A stretch of 23,187 bases of DNA from Bradyrhizobium sp. CCH5-F6 (GTDB lineage: Bacteria > Pseudomonadota > Alphaproteobacteria > Rhizobiales > Xanthobacteraceae): assembly GCF_001556045.1 (NCBI RefSeq), contig NZ_LSIC01000097.1, forward strand, positions 1 to 23,187. Reading direction: 5' to 3'. The position numbers were made by a program, and so were the translations under genes. Positions 14,885 to 22,274 of this stretch are shown here, piece by piece. The first letter of the stretch is position 1, and each line of letters starts with the position of its first letter. The notes under the pieces are model-generated. The model had not been told where the DNA came from. It saw only the letters and a list, made by a program, of their open reading frames with translations, and ran no database searches.

Positions 14885-15849
14885 GCGAACCGTTGCTGCG
14901 CGTCAGCGGCCTGAAGAAACATTTTCCCGTGCTGGGCGGTCTGCTGTCGCGCCAGGTCGGCACCGTCTACGCAGTCGACGGCGTGTCGTTCTCGGTCAAT
15001 CGCGGCGAGACGCTCGGTCTCGTCGGCGAATCCGGCTGCGGCAAGTCGACGACGGGACGGTGCGTGCTGCGCCTGATCGAGCCAACCGACGGCGAGGTCA
15101 CCTTCGACGGCCAGGACGTGCGCAAGCTCGGCGGCAACGATCTGCGCGCGATGCGGCGGAACATGCAGCTGGTGTTCCAGGACCCGTTCGCCTCGCTCAA
15201 TCCGCGCATGACGGTCGGCGCGATTCTCGGCGAGGCCTTCACCATCCACAATCTCGCCTCCTCCACGAAGGAGCGTGAGGAGCGCGTCGCGAGCCTCCTG
15301 GTCAAGGTCGGGCTGAAGGGGGAGCACATGCGGCGCTATCCGCACGAATTCTCCGGCGGCCAGCGCCAGCGCATCGTCATCGCCCGCGCGCTCGCGGTCG
15401 AGCCGAAGCTGATCGTCTGCGACGAGCCGGTCTCCGCGCTCGACGTCTCGATCCAGGCGCAGGTCATCAACCTGCTGGAGGACCTCCAGGCCGAGTTGAA
15501 CCTGACCTATCTGTTCGTCGCTCACGATCTTTCGGTGGTCGAGCACATCTCAGATCGCGTCGCTGTGATGTATCTCGGCCGCATCGTCGAGCTGGCGAAG
15601 GCGAGCGATCTCTACCGCAATCCGCAGCATCCCTACACCAGGGCGCTGTTGTCGGCGGTGCCGGTGCCCGATCCCAAGCTGAAGCGCGAGCGCATCCGCC
15701 TCAAGGGCGACGTGCCGAGCCCGATGAAGCCGCCGTCGGGCTGTCACTTCCACACCCGCTGCCCGATCGCCCAACCGCGCTGCGCGGAGAGCGCGCCGGT
15801 GCTGAAGGAGGGGGCGGGCGGGCACTTCGTGGCGTGCCATCTGGCCTGA
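14881..15849 (+). CDS. Oligopeptide-type ABC importer ATPase, DppF/OppF class
   Basis: The 322-residue ATPase has Walker [14 protein letters not shown]-loop [17 protein letters not shown], signature FSGGQRQRI, Walker [14 protein letters not shown] and switch [12 protein letters not shown]. The C-terminal oligo_HPY-type region ends in [17 protein letters not shown], the cysteine pattern of the family. The ATG at 14881 overlaps the preceding stop as ATGA. A longer in-frame extension upstream lies inside the previous gene and is not used. It is the last gene of the plus-strand cassette; its stop is 33 bases from the convergent small membrane gene. A GC palindrome (15873-15882) is the only structure in that gap. 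Confidence 0.93.
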   Translation: MSEPLLRVSGLKKHFPVLGGLLSRQVGTVYAVDGVSFSVNRGETLGLVGESGCGKSTTGRCVLRLIEPTDGEVTFDGQDVRKLGGNDLRAMRRNMQLVFQDPFASLNPRMTVGAILGEAFTIHNLASSTKEREERVASLLVKVGLKGEHMRRYPHEFSGGQRQRIVIARALAVEPKLIVCDEPVSALDVSIQAQVINLLEDLQAELNLTYLFVAHDLSVVEHISDRVAVMYLGRIVELAKASDLYRNPQHPYTRALLSAVPVPDPKLKRERIRLKGDVPSPMKPPSGCHFHTRCPIAQPRCAESAPVLKEGAGGHFVACHLA

Positions 15850-15882
15850 TGGTGCCGCGCGAGGCCGATTTTGCGCCGGCGC

Positions 15883-16056
15883 TCAGCGAGGCGTGCCGTT
15901 CGTCGTCTTCAGTGAATGGACGAAATCGACCACTGCCAGGATCACCACGCTAACCACAATGACGATGAGCGGGATGGCCTTGATCCAGACCACCAGGATT
16001 CCAAGAAACGTCATCATAAGCGCGAGGCCGATGAGGCCGGTGATCAGATTGGTCAT
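15883..16056 (-). CDS. 57-residue two-helix membrane protein, function unknown
   Basis: The protein starts MTNLITGLIGLALMMTFLGI and is almost entirely hydrophobic. It has two membrane segments (about 4-22 and 27-46) split by a short WIKAIP turn, then a polar tail, HSLKTTNGTPR. The ATG at 16056 overlaps the amidase stop codon as ATGA, and an AGGAAAG element lies four to five bases upstream. This supports the short form over a 92-residue frame that would overlap the amidase for more than 100 bases. It is the last gene of the TRAP-amidase operon. I do not recognise a characterised family; it may assist the transporter or anchor a partner. Confidence 0.75.
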   Translation of the reverse strand: MTNLITGLIGLALMMTFLGILVVWIKAIPLIVIVVSVVILAVVDFVHSLKTTNGTPR

Positions 16057-17453
16057 CGCACTTTCCTTTTCTCCGCGCCGGGAGCCGTGTTCGACCCGGC
16101 GCTCGGGACGTTGCGCCGACCGCTGCCACGAGTGCGCCCGATATTCTTGGCGAGCCAGCACGCCGTGCGCAAGAGGCGGGCATCGTTGCCGCGGCGGCCG
16201 ACGAGCTGGACGCCCAGCGGAAGACCGGCTTCGGAACGCATCAATGGCAGGCTGATGGCGGGTACGCCGAGATAGGTCCAGAGCGTGCAGAAAACCGGGT
16301 TGCCGGTGGTTTCAATGCCGGGCGCCGCACCCGGCGCCGCAGGCGTCAGGACGGCGTCGTACTCGTCGAAAATGTGGTCCAGAGCCTGGTTGAGCGGCGC
16401 AATCCCGGCCAGAGCGCTGCAATAATCCACCGCGAGATGCGCGCGGCCGCGCTCGATCGCCTGGCGTAGATGCGTGCTCAGCTTGTCGCGGCCTCGCTGG
16501 TAGTCGCGCCGCAGATTGTGCGCCATATCAACTTCCATGATGATACGGTGCATATCGACGGCTCTATCGAAGCTCGGCCCAAGCTCGACTTCGCTGCACG
16601 CCTCGCCCAAAGCCTCGACGAGTTCAGCAAAGGCCTCATGCGTCACCGGCTCGGCCTGATCCCAGGCCGGAGAGCGCACGAGGGCAAATCGCGGCGGCAA
16701 CGGCGGCTCGCTCGCCGCTACCGCAGAGAATGGCGGGCGCGCAACAGGCCGCGTGTCCAAATCCTCCCGGTCGAAGTCGACCATGACCTCGGCCAGCAGG
16801 GCCGCGTCCTCCACGCTGCGCCCGAACACGCCGACATGATCGAGCGTGCGCGACAATTCGAGCGCGCCGCTGCGCGGAATGAGGCCATGCGAGGGCTTGA
16901 AGCCGACCACGCCGCAGAAGGCGGCAGGACGGATCACCGAGCCGTTGGTCTGCGAGCCGATGGCACCCGGCACCATCAGCGCCGCGACGGCTGCGGCGGA
17001 GCCCGAGGACGATCCACCCGGCGTGTGATTTGGGTTGTGCGGATTTCGGGTCTTGCCCGGATTGTAGTACGCGTACTCGGTGGTCACCGTCTTGCCGAGG
17101 ATTACGGCGCCGGCCGCGCGCAGGCGCGCCACGGCCGCCGCATCGCGCCGCGGCGTGCGTCCGGCCCACAGCTCTGATCCGAATTCCGTCGGCATGTCGC
17201 CGGTGTCGAATATGTCCTTGATGCCCACGGGCACGCCATGCAGCGGGCCTGTGGCCTTGCCCTGCTGACGATGATCGTCAGCGGCCTCGGCCTGCCGCAT
17301 CGCGTGGTCGCGATCGAGGAACGCCCACGCCTGGATATCGCGATCGACCTCGTCGATGCGCTTGAGGCAGTCGCCGACGAGCTCCGCCGAACTGAGCCGG
17401 CCGTCGCGGATTCCGGCCGCAGCTTCCATGAGGCCGAGCGCGTTGAGACTCAT
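16053..17453 (-). CDS. Amidase-signature hydrolase
   Basis: The 466-residue protein is an amidase-signature enzyme with the Ser-cisSer-Lys triad. K79 lies in VPVGIKDIFDT, the cis-Ser S148 in GGSSSGSAAAVA, and the nucleophile S172 in GSQTNGSVIRPAAFCG. The 24-residue spacing of the two serines equals that of fatty acid amide hydrolase. The QTNGSVIRPA form of the nucleophile motif differs from the TGGSIRxPA of GatA, and no GatB/GatC genes are nearby, so a role in tRNA amidation is unlikely. It would release ammonia or an amine from an amide in the cytoplasm. It begins 31 bases after the TRAP permease gene and is probably cotranscribed, so it likely acts on the imported compound. Confidence 0.9.
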   Translation of the reverse strand: MSLNALGLMEAAAGIRDGRLSSAELVGDCLKRIDEVDRDIQAWAFLDRDHAMRQAEAADDHRQQGKATGPLHGVPVGIKDIFDTGDMPTEFGSELWAGRTPRRDAAAVARLRAAGAVILGKTVTTEYAYYNPGKTRNPHNPNHTPGGSSSGSAAAVAALMVPGAIGSQTNGSVIRPAAFCGVVGFKPSHGLIPRSGALELSRTLDHVGVFGRSVEDAALLAEVMVDFDREDLDTRPVARPPFSAVAASEPPLPPRFALVRSPAWDQAEPVTHEAFAELVEALGEACSEVELGPSFDRAVDMHRIIMEVDMAHNLRRDYQRGRDKLSTHLRQAIERGRAHLAVDYCSALAGIAPLNQALDHIFDEYDAVLTPAAPGAAPGIETTGNPVFCTLWTYLGVPAISLPLMRSEAGLPLGVQLVGRRGNDARLLRTACWLAKNIGRTRGSGRRNVPSAGSNTAPGAEKRKVR

Positions 17454-17484
17454 GCGCGGCCTTTCGGCGGTTTACCGGGTGCGC

Positions 17485-18834
17485 TCATCGCGATCCATAG
17501 AGATAGGTGGGCAACCATAACGCGATCCCCGGGAAGATGTAGACCAGTGCCATTGTGAAGAAGACCAGGCCGACAAAGGGAAGCGCGCCGGAGAAGATGT
17601 CGGTCAGCTTCACCTGAGGCGGCGCCACGCCCTTCAGATAGAAGGCCGCCATCGCGACCGGCGGCGTGTTGAACGCGGTCTGCGTGTTCAGCGCCACCAG
17701 GATGCCGAAGAAGATCGGATCAATGCCGTACTGGGGCAGCAGCGGCAGGAAGATCGGCACGAAGATGATGATGATCTCGGTCCATTCCAGCGGCCAGCCG
17801 AGCAGGAAGATGATCACCTGGGTCAACAGCAGGAACCCGATCGGCGACAGGTTCATCGCGGCGAAGAACTGCTCGACAACGGTCTGTCCGCCGAGGACGG
17901 CAAACACCGCGGAGAACGTCCACGACCCGATGAACAGGTAACAGACCATCGCGGTGGCACGAACGGTCAGATAGACCGATTCGCGCATCATCGTGAAGTT
18001 GAGCGAACGATAGGCGGCGGCCAGAACGATGCTCATGAGCGCGCCCACCGCGGCCGCCTCGGACGGCGTTGCCAGCCCGAACAGGATCGCGCCGAGCACC
18101 GAAACGATCAGCAACGCGAGTGGCAGGAACGACGTGGCGAGCGCCCAGATCACCGTGCCGAGCGGCACGTTGGTCTCCTCGGGCGGCAGCTTCGGCGCGA
18201 GCGCGGGATTGATGATCGCGCGCGCCATCGCATAGAGGACGTAGAGCCCCGCCAGCAGGAACCCCGGAAAGAAAGCGGCCGCGTAAAGCTTGACCGCCGA
18301 AACGCCGGCGGTCGCCGCGTAGACGATCAGCAGAATGCTCGGCGGAATCAGGATGCCGAGGCAGCCGCCGGCGCAGACGACGCCTGCCGACAGCTTGACG
18401 TCGTAACCGGCGCGCAGCATCGCCGGCAAGGCCAGCAGGCCCATCAGCGTGACAACCGCGCCGACGATGCCGGTGGCGGTCGCGAACATCGCGCAGGTGA
18501 TCAGGGTTGCCACCGCCAGCGCGCCCGGCACGTTCTTCATCGACAACTGAAGCGAGTAGAACAGGCGATCGAGGATGTTTGCGCGCTCGATCAAATAGCC
18601 CATGAACAGGAACAGCGGAACCGCGACCAGCACATCGCTGGATGTGACCTCGAACGTCTTCTGCACCAGAAGCGTGAAGATGCGGTTCTGGAAGAAGTCC
18701 TGACCGGGGGTGTAGTAGGCATAGTAGCCGAACGAGACGCCCATCGCCATCAGCGTGAACGCGATCGGGAAGCCGAGCATGATGATGAAGATGAAGAGGC
18801 CCAGCATCAGCATGCCGAGTTGAGGATCGGTCAT
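17485..18834 (-). CDS. dctM: TRAP transporter large permease, DctM type
   Basis: The 449-residue protein has about twelve hydrophobic segments and is the ion-coupled translocating subunit of a TRAP importer. DctM features are VPLFLFMGYLIERANILDRLF near residue 90, the glycine-rich stretch AGYDVKLSAGVVCAGGCLGI with LIPPSILLIVYA (first half), and LNTQTAFNTPPVAMAAFYLKG (second half). Its start overlaps the small permease gene by four bases (ATGA). The amidase gene follows 31 bases after the stop. The length is slightly above the usual 425-430 residues. Confidence 0.93.
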   Translation of the reverse strand: MTDPQLGMLMLGLFIFIIMLGFPIAFTLMAMGVSFGYYAYYTPGQDFFQNRIFTLLVQKTFEVTSSDVLVAVPLFLFMGYLIERANILDRLFYSLQLSMKNVPGALAVATLITCAMFATATGIVGAVVTLMGLLALPAMLRAGYDVKLSAGVVCAGGCLGILIPPSILLIVYAATAGVSAVKLYAAAFFPGFLLAGLYVLYAMARAIINPALAPKLPPEETNVPLGTVIWALATSFLPLALLIVSVLGAILFGLATPSEAAAVGALMSIVLAAAYRSLNFTMMRESVYLTVRATAMVCYLFIGSWTFSAVFAVLGGQTVVEQFFAAMNLSPIGFLLLTQVIIFLLGWPLEWTEIIIIFVPIFLPLLPQYGIDPIFFGILVALNTQTAFNTPPVAMAAFYLKGVAPPQVKLTDIFSGALPFVGLVFFTMALVYIFPGIALWLPTYLYGSR

Positions 18835-19433
18835 GCGCCTGGTCCCTTCTCGCTCTGCGGCTCAGCCGCTTGCTGCTGATGTTCGCGGATGACGAGGCTC
18901 TCGGTCTCTTCCACGTCGTGCAGGCGTTGCGGCCATCGGCCGGTGCGGATGCACAGCACACAGCGAATGATTTCGGCGAACCCTTGCAGAAACAGGAGGA
19001 AACCGGTGAGAGGGATCAGCGCCTTCAACGGAAATACCGGCACACCGGCCGGACTGAAGATACTGACTTCGCGGAAGCGAACCGACATCTGGGCGTAGTT
19101 CCAGCCCGAATACATCAGCGCGGCGATCGCCGGCAGGAAAAACAGGATATACAGGACGAGGTCCATCATCGCCTGGGTGCGCGGCGACCAGAGGCGGTAG
19201 ACCACGTCGGCGCGCACATGGCCGTTGCGCGAGAGCGTGTACGCGCCGGCCATCAGGAACATCGCGCCATAGGTGATGTAGCTGATGTCGAAAGCCCAGG
19301 TGGTCGGCGCACGCAGCACGTAGCGCACGAATACCTCGTAGCTGACACTCAGGGTGAGGACGAGAATCAGCCAGGCGAACGCCTTGCCGACCCACGTGCT
19401 GAGCTCATCGATGAAGAACAGGAATTTCGTCAT
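18831..19433 (-). CDS. dctQ: TRAP transporter small permease, DctQ type
   Basis: The 200-residue protein has four membrane helices (about 15-35, 50-70, 88-108, 137-160), as in DctQ. The conserved early segment is LTLSVSYEVFVRYVLRAPTTW, followed by GAYTLSRNGHVRADVVYRL. A polar C-terminal tail (about 165-200, rich in Glu and Gln) makes it longer than usual. It binds the large permease and stabilises the complex. No strong ribosome site is seen before the ATG at 19433. It overlaps the DctM start by four bases and lies 116 bases after DctP, with a hairpin in that gap. Confidence 0.9.
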   Translation of the reverse strand: MTKFLFFIDELSTWVGKAFAWLILVLTLSVSYEVFVRYVLRAPTTWAFDISYITYGAMFLMAGAYTLSRNGHVRADVVYRLWSPRTQAMMDLVLYILFFLPAIAALMYSGWNYAQMSVRFREVSIFSPAGVPVFPLKALIPLTGFLLFLQGFAEIIRCVLCIRTGRWPQRLHDVEETESLVIREHQQQAAEPQSEKGPGA

Positions 19434-19488
19434 GCGAGCTGAACTCGCTGCGAGCAGTACATTCGAATGTCCCCCTCCCGACTCGCGA

Positions 19489-19509
19489 GCGGCGCTTCAA
19501 TTGCGCCGC
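19489..19509. other. Intercistronic hairpin between DctP and DctQ genes
   Basis: GCGGCGC (19489-19495) and GCGCCGC (19503-19509) form a perfect 7-bp stem with loop TTCAATT, 40 bases downstream of the DctP stop. Such hairpins often protect the binding-protein mRNA and raise its level over the permeases; that role is inferred here. Confidence 0.45.
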
Positions 19510-19549
19510 CCCTCACGATACGACCTCACGCGATGCGCCGCGACAGCCG

Positions 19550-20677
19550 TCACACCTTGAGCACGCCTGGGAAGTGATGCTCGAAGGCGCCGCGGTAGTC
19601 CGTCGCGTTGTTCATGTTGTAGTAGACCACGCGGCGCACCCATTCCTTCTGCGAGTCCATGACCTTCTTCATGAACGGATCCGATCCGAGCTGGGCGATC
19701 AGACCATCCCACGCCTTGATCTGCGCGTCGAACACCGACTTCGGCGTCCGCATGACGTTGACCTTGTCCTTGTTGATCAGCTCCTGCAGGTCCTTGGAAT
19801 AATAATCCATGCCTTTCCATTCGTTGGCGGAGGACACAGCTTCGGCGGCGTATTGCAGGATCGCCTGCTGTTCCTTCGGCAGCGTGTTGAATTTCGTCCG
19901 GTTGAACATGATCTCGAAATATTCCGTCGCCTGATGATGGCTGCCCATCATGTAGTTCTTGGCGACATCCTGTGCGCCGAAGCGCCGGTCCGAGGTCGGA
20001 TTGTTGAACTCGAACCCGTCGATCACGCCGCGCTCCATCGCAGGCACGATCTCGCCGCCGGGTAGCTGCGCGACGGATGCACCCATCGCCTGGAAGAGAT
20101 CGGCGGCCAGGCCCACCGTGCGATACTTCAAGCCCTTGAGGTCATCCGCGCTGGTGATGGGCTTCTTGAACCAGCCGAGCGGCTGGGTCGGCATCGGCAT
20201 AGCGAAGAAGCTCTTGATGTTGACGTTCATGATCTTGGTCTGGAGCTCCTCAAACAGCTCCTTGCCGCCGCCATTGTGGATCCAGCCGAGGCCTTCGTTG
20301 GCGTTGAAGCCGAACACCGGGCCCGTACCGAACAGCGAGGCGGCCTTGTGCTTGCCGTACCAGTAGACGGTGACCGTGTGTGCTGCGTCGAGCTGGCCGC
20401 CATGAACGCCATCGAAAACCTGGAACGGATGCACGACCGAGCCGCCGACCAGATAGTCGATGCGCAGTCGACCTCCGGCCATTTCGTTGACGCGCTTCAC
20501 ATAATCTTCGGCCATCTCGTTGAAGACATCGGCCTTGCCCCACGAGCCCTGCATCTTCAGGGTCGCCGTTTGCGCGCGGCTGACTTGCGGCATGGCGATG
20601 GTGGCAGCGCCGGCCGCGCCGGCGGTCAGCAGGAATTTGCGACGAGTTGTTCTGCTCTTTTGAGACTTTGCAGTCAT
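19550..20677 (-). CDS. dctP: TRAP transporter substrate-binding protein, DctP type
   Basis: The 375-residue periplasmic protein has a classical Tat signal, T11-R12-R13-K-F-L-L, with cleavage likely after SRA (about 35). The mature protein is a DctP-fold binding protein. R186 in GLKYRTVGLAADLF is in the position of the conserved Arg that grips a substrate carboxylate. SWGKADVFNEMAEDYVKRVN (45-64) and FAMPMPTQPLGWFKKPI are family-typical. It most resembles the FcbT1/mannitol-chloroaromatic subgroup. A strong AGGGAGG precedes the ATG at 20677 by about seven bases. It is the first gene of the TRAP-amidase operon; the ligand is probably a carboxylate carrying an amide or related group, by inference from the amidase. 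Confidence 0.92.
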   Translation of the reverse strand: MTAKSQKSRTTRRKFLLTAGAAGAATIAMPQVSRAQTATLKMQGSWGKADVFNEMAEDYVKRVNEMAGGRLRIDYLVGGSVVHPFQVFDGVHGGQLDAAHTVTVYWYGKHKAASLFGTGPVFGFNANEGLGWIHNGGGKELFEELQTKIMNVNIKSFFAMPMPTQPLGWFKKPITSADDLKGLKYRTVGLAADLFQAMGASVAQLPGGEIVPAMERGVIDGFEFNNPTSDRRFGAQDVAKNYMMGSHHQATEYFEIMFNRTKFNTLPKEQQAILQYAAEAVSSANEWKGMDYYSKDLQELINKDKVNVMRTPKSVFDAQIKAWDGLIAQLGSDPFMKKVMDSQKEWVRRVVYYNMNNATDYRGAFEHHFPGVLKV

Positions 20678-20980
20678 GGACGTCCTCCCTGGCGGCCTGG
20701 TTGTTCGAACGCGTTTCGGTGCGCTTCGTTTTTAACCGCTGGGGGTATGCCGCATTCCAGCGACTTTCATCACAGTCTGGACGCATTGCCGGCATCCGAC
20801 AAGCTGCGCGATGTCGCATTTTTGATGTCGGCGAGCTTTTGTTTTGCAGGAGTCGCATAGTCGTCGCGTGTCGCAGCGCAGCAAATATGCAGACGCTCTC
20901 TCGGACTTCGGAAAGCTGCGTGCACCGCCGAAGAGAAGCTGGCAGCGCAGCAGATGGGACGGAAGGGTTGGGCTGACTGA
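20678..20980. other. Gene-free upstream region of the TRAP operon
   Basis: I see no gene in these 303 bases, which are A/T-richer than the surroundings. On the minus strand TTGTCG (20802 to 20797) and CAGACT (20779 to 20774) with a 17-base spacer could be a weak promoter. The motif GCTTCGTTT (20723-20731) matches the inverted-repeat arm upstream of the M20 gene. The short repeat TGTCGCA occurs at 20812-20818 and 20869-20875, with AGTCGCA at 20851-20857. These could be sites for the AraC regulator encoded just upstream, but none is proven by sequence alone. Confidence 0.4.
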
Positions 20981-21997
20981 TTAGGGCTGCGCTGCGCGCT
21001 GCCGGGCCAGTTGGTGCAGCACAGTGTCGATGGCCGGCACCGCTCCGGTCTCGCGCAGCCATGTGTCGGCCAGCTCCCGCAGCTCGCCGGGCGTGAGGCC
21101 GAACTTGCGGCGGAATGCGCGAATGAAGGTGGAGTCGCTGCTGAACTTCATGCTGATCGCCAGATTCATCAGCCGCTTGTCGGCTTCTGTCTGCGAGATC
21201 ATCTTCTGGAAGGCCAGATTAAGCCTCTGCTCGCGAATGTAATGAGCCAGCCCTCCGTCTGCCTCGAACAGGCGATAGAGCGTCGCGCGGGAGATCCCGA
21301 ACTGGCGGCAGAGCTCGGTAGCCGTGAGCAGGTCGGTCTCGAGATTCTCGGCGATGTGGCGCTTGATCATCGCGAGGTAGAGATGGCGCTCGGCACGGTC
21401 GACGCCCGCGACGATGTTGGCCGTGCCGCCGGCGGCCGCGGCCACGAGATCGGCAATCGCTTCGACCGTGGCGTCGACACTCGGGACGCCGGGCCGCGCA
21501 CTCACGGCGAGCTCGGCGAAATGGCTGGCGATCAGTCGCGCATGCGGATGATCTGCGGACAGCACGATCGCCGTCGCCGAGTCCGGATGCGCCAACCTCG
21601 GAGCCAGCATGGCGCGCTGGAGGATCAGCGCCATCAGCCGCGTCCGGTCGCCGCCGCCGCGCAGGACCGTGTGATTGGGCTGGGCCATGTCGATCAGGCA
21701 AATATCGCCCGGCCGCATCGTGACGTCCCGCCGGCCGGAGCTGAACCGCATCTCGCCGTCGATGCAGAGGCTGATCTGATAATGATTGAGAACGCCGCGC
21801 GCGACATGGGCGGGCGTCCGCGCATATTCCACGTCGGTGATGCGGGAATCGAGCAGCACCGCATTGCTGCTCATCATGGTGGCGGTGGTGACGTGGAAAT
21901 CTTCCTCTGCGGTGAGCGGAATGACATCGCAGATGTCGCGCGTTTCCGCCCGCATACGGGCCAGGGCCTGCAAGCCCCGTCCGGGATCTTGCGGCAT
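20981..21997 (-). CDS. AraC-family transcriptional regulator
   Basis: The 338-residue protein has an N-terminal AraC_binding_2-like sensing region (about 30-190, with MRPGDICLIDMAQPNHTVL) and a C-terminal double helix-turn-helix. HTH1 is LLTATELCRQFGISRATLYR. HTH2 contains MNLAISMKFSSDSTFIRAFR followed by RKFGLTPGELRE, the AraC signature. It lies on the same strand 303 bases upstream of the TRAP-amidase operon and is its likely activator. The start is uncertain. ATG at 21997 is preferred because family members begin near LQALARM, but an in-frame ATG at 22096 would add 33 residues. Neither has a clear ribosome site. Confidence 0.85.
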   Translation of the reverse strand: MPQDPGRGLQALARMRAETRDICDVIPLTAEEDFHVTTATMMSSNAVLLDSRITDVEYARTPAHVARGVLNHYQISLCIDGEMRFSSGRRDVTMRPGDICLIDMAQPNHTVLRGGGDRTRLMALILQRAMLAPRLAHPDSATAIVLSADHPHARLIASHFAELAVSARPGVPSVDATVEAIADLVAAAAGGTANIVAGVDRAERHLYLAMIKRHIAENLETDLLTATELCRQFGISRATLYRLFEADGGLAHYIREQRLNLAFQKMISQTEADKRLMNLAISMKFSSDSTFIRAFRRKFGLTPGELRELADTWLRETGAVPAIDTVLHQLARQRAAQP

Positions 21998-22274
21998 GCT
22001 TTCGTTCAACGTCGCACCGTTCGCTTCACGGCGTCCCTGTAGGCAAACGACCGGGACGACTTCACCACAACGGGATCTAGCCGAACCATCCTGCATTTCG
22101 CAAGCGAAGCTGCCTTCGTTTCCCGATTGTTACAGCGAAACAAAGCTCGCCTGTGGCGTGTCTGCATCATGTCTGCCCGATTTCAATTGATGAGACGGCG
22201 GGCACATCGCGTCGTCAGGCGGTCTGCTAGCCATCGCGTCGGAATGGCCTGTCGCGCAGGCTTGCAGGACGATC

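Noticed and set aside
16053..17453. GatA subunit of the tRNA amidotransferase
   Set aside because: The nucleophile motif differs from GatA, there is no gatB or gatC nearby, and the gene sits in a transport operon.
20812..20875. TGTCGCA/AGTCGCA repeats upstream of dctP as AraC binding sites
   Set aside because: The units are short and irregularly spaced (39 and 18 bases), and could arise by chance; kept only as a note in the upstream-region entry.
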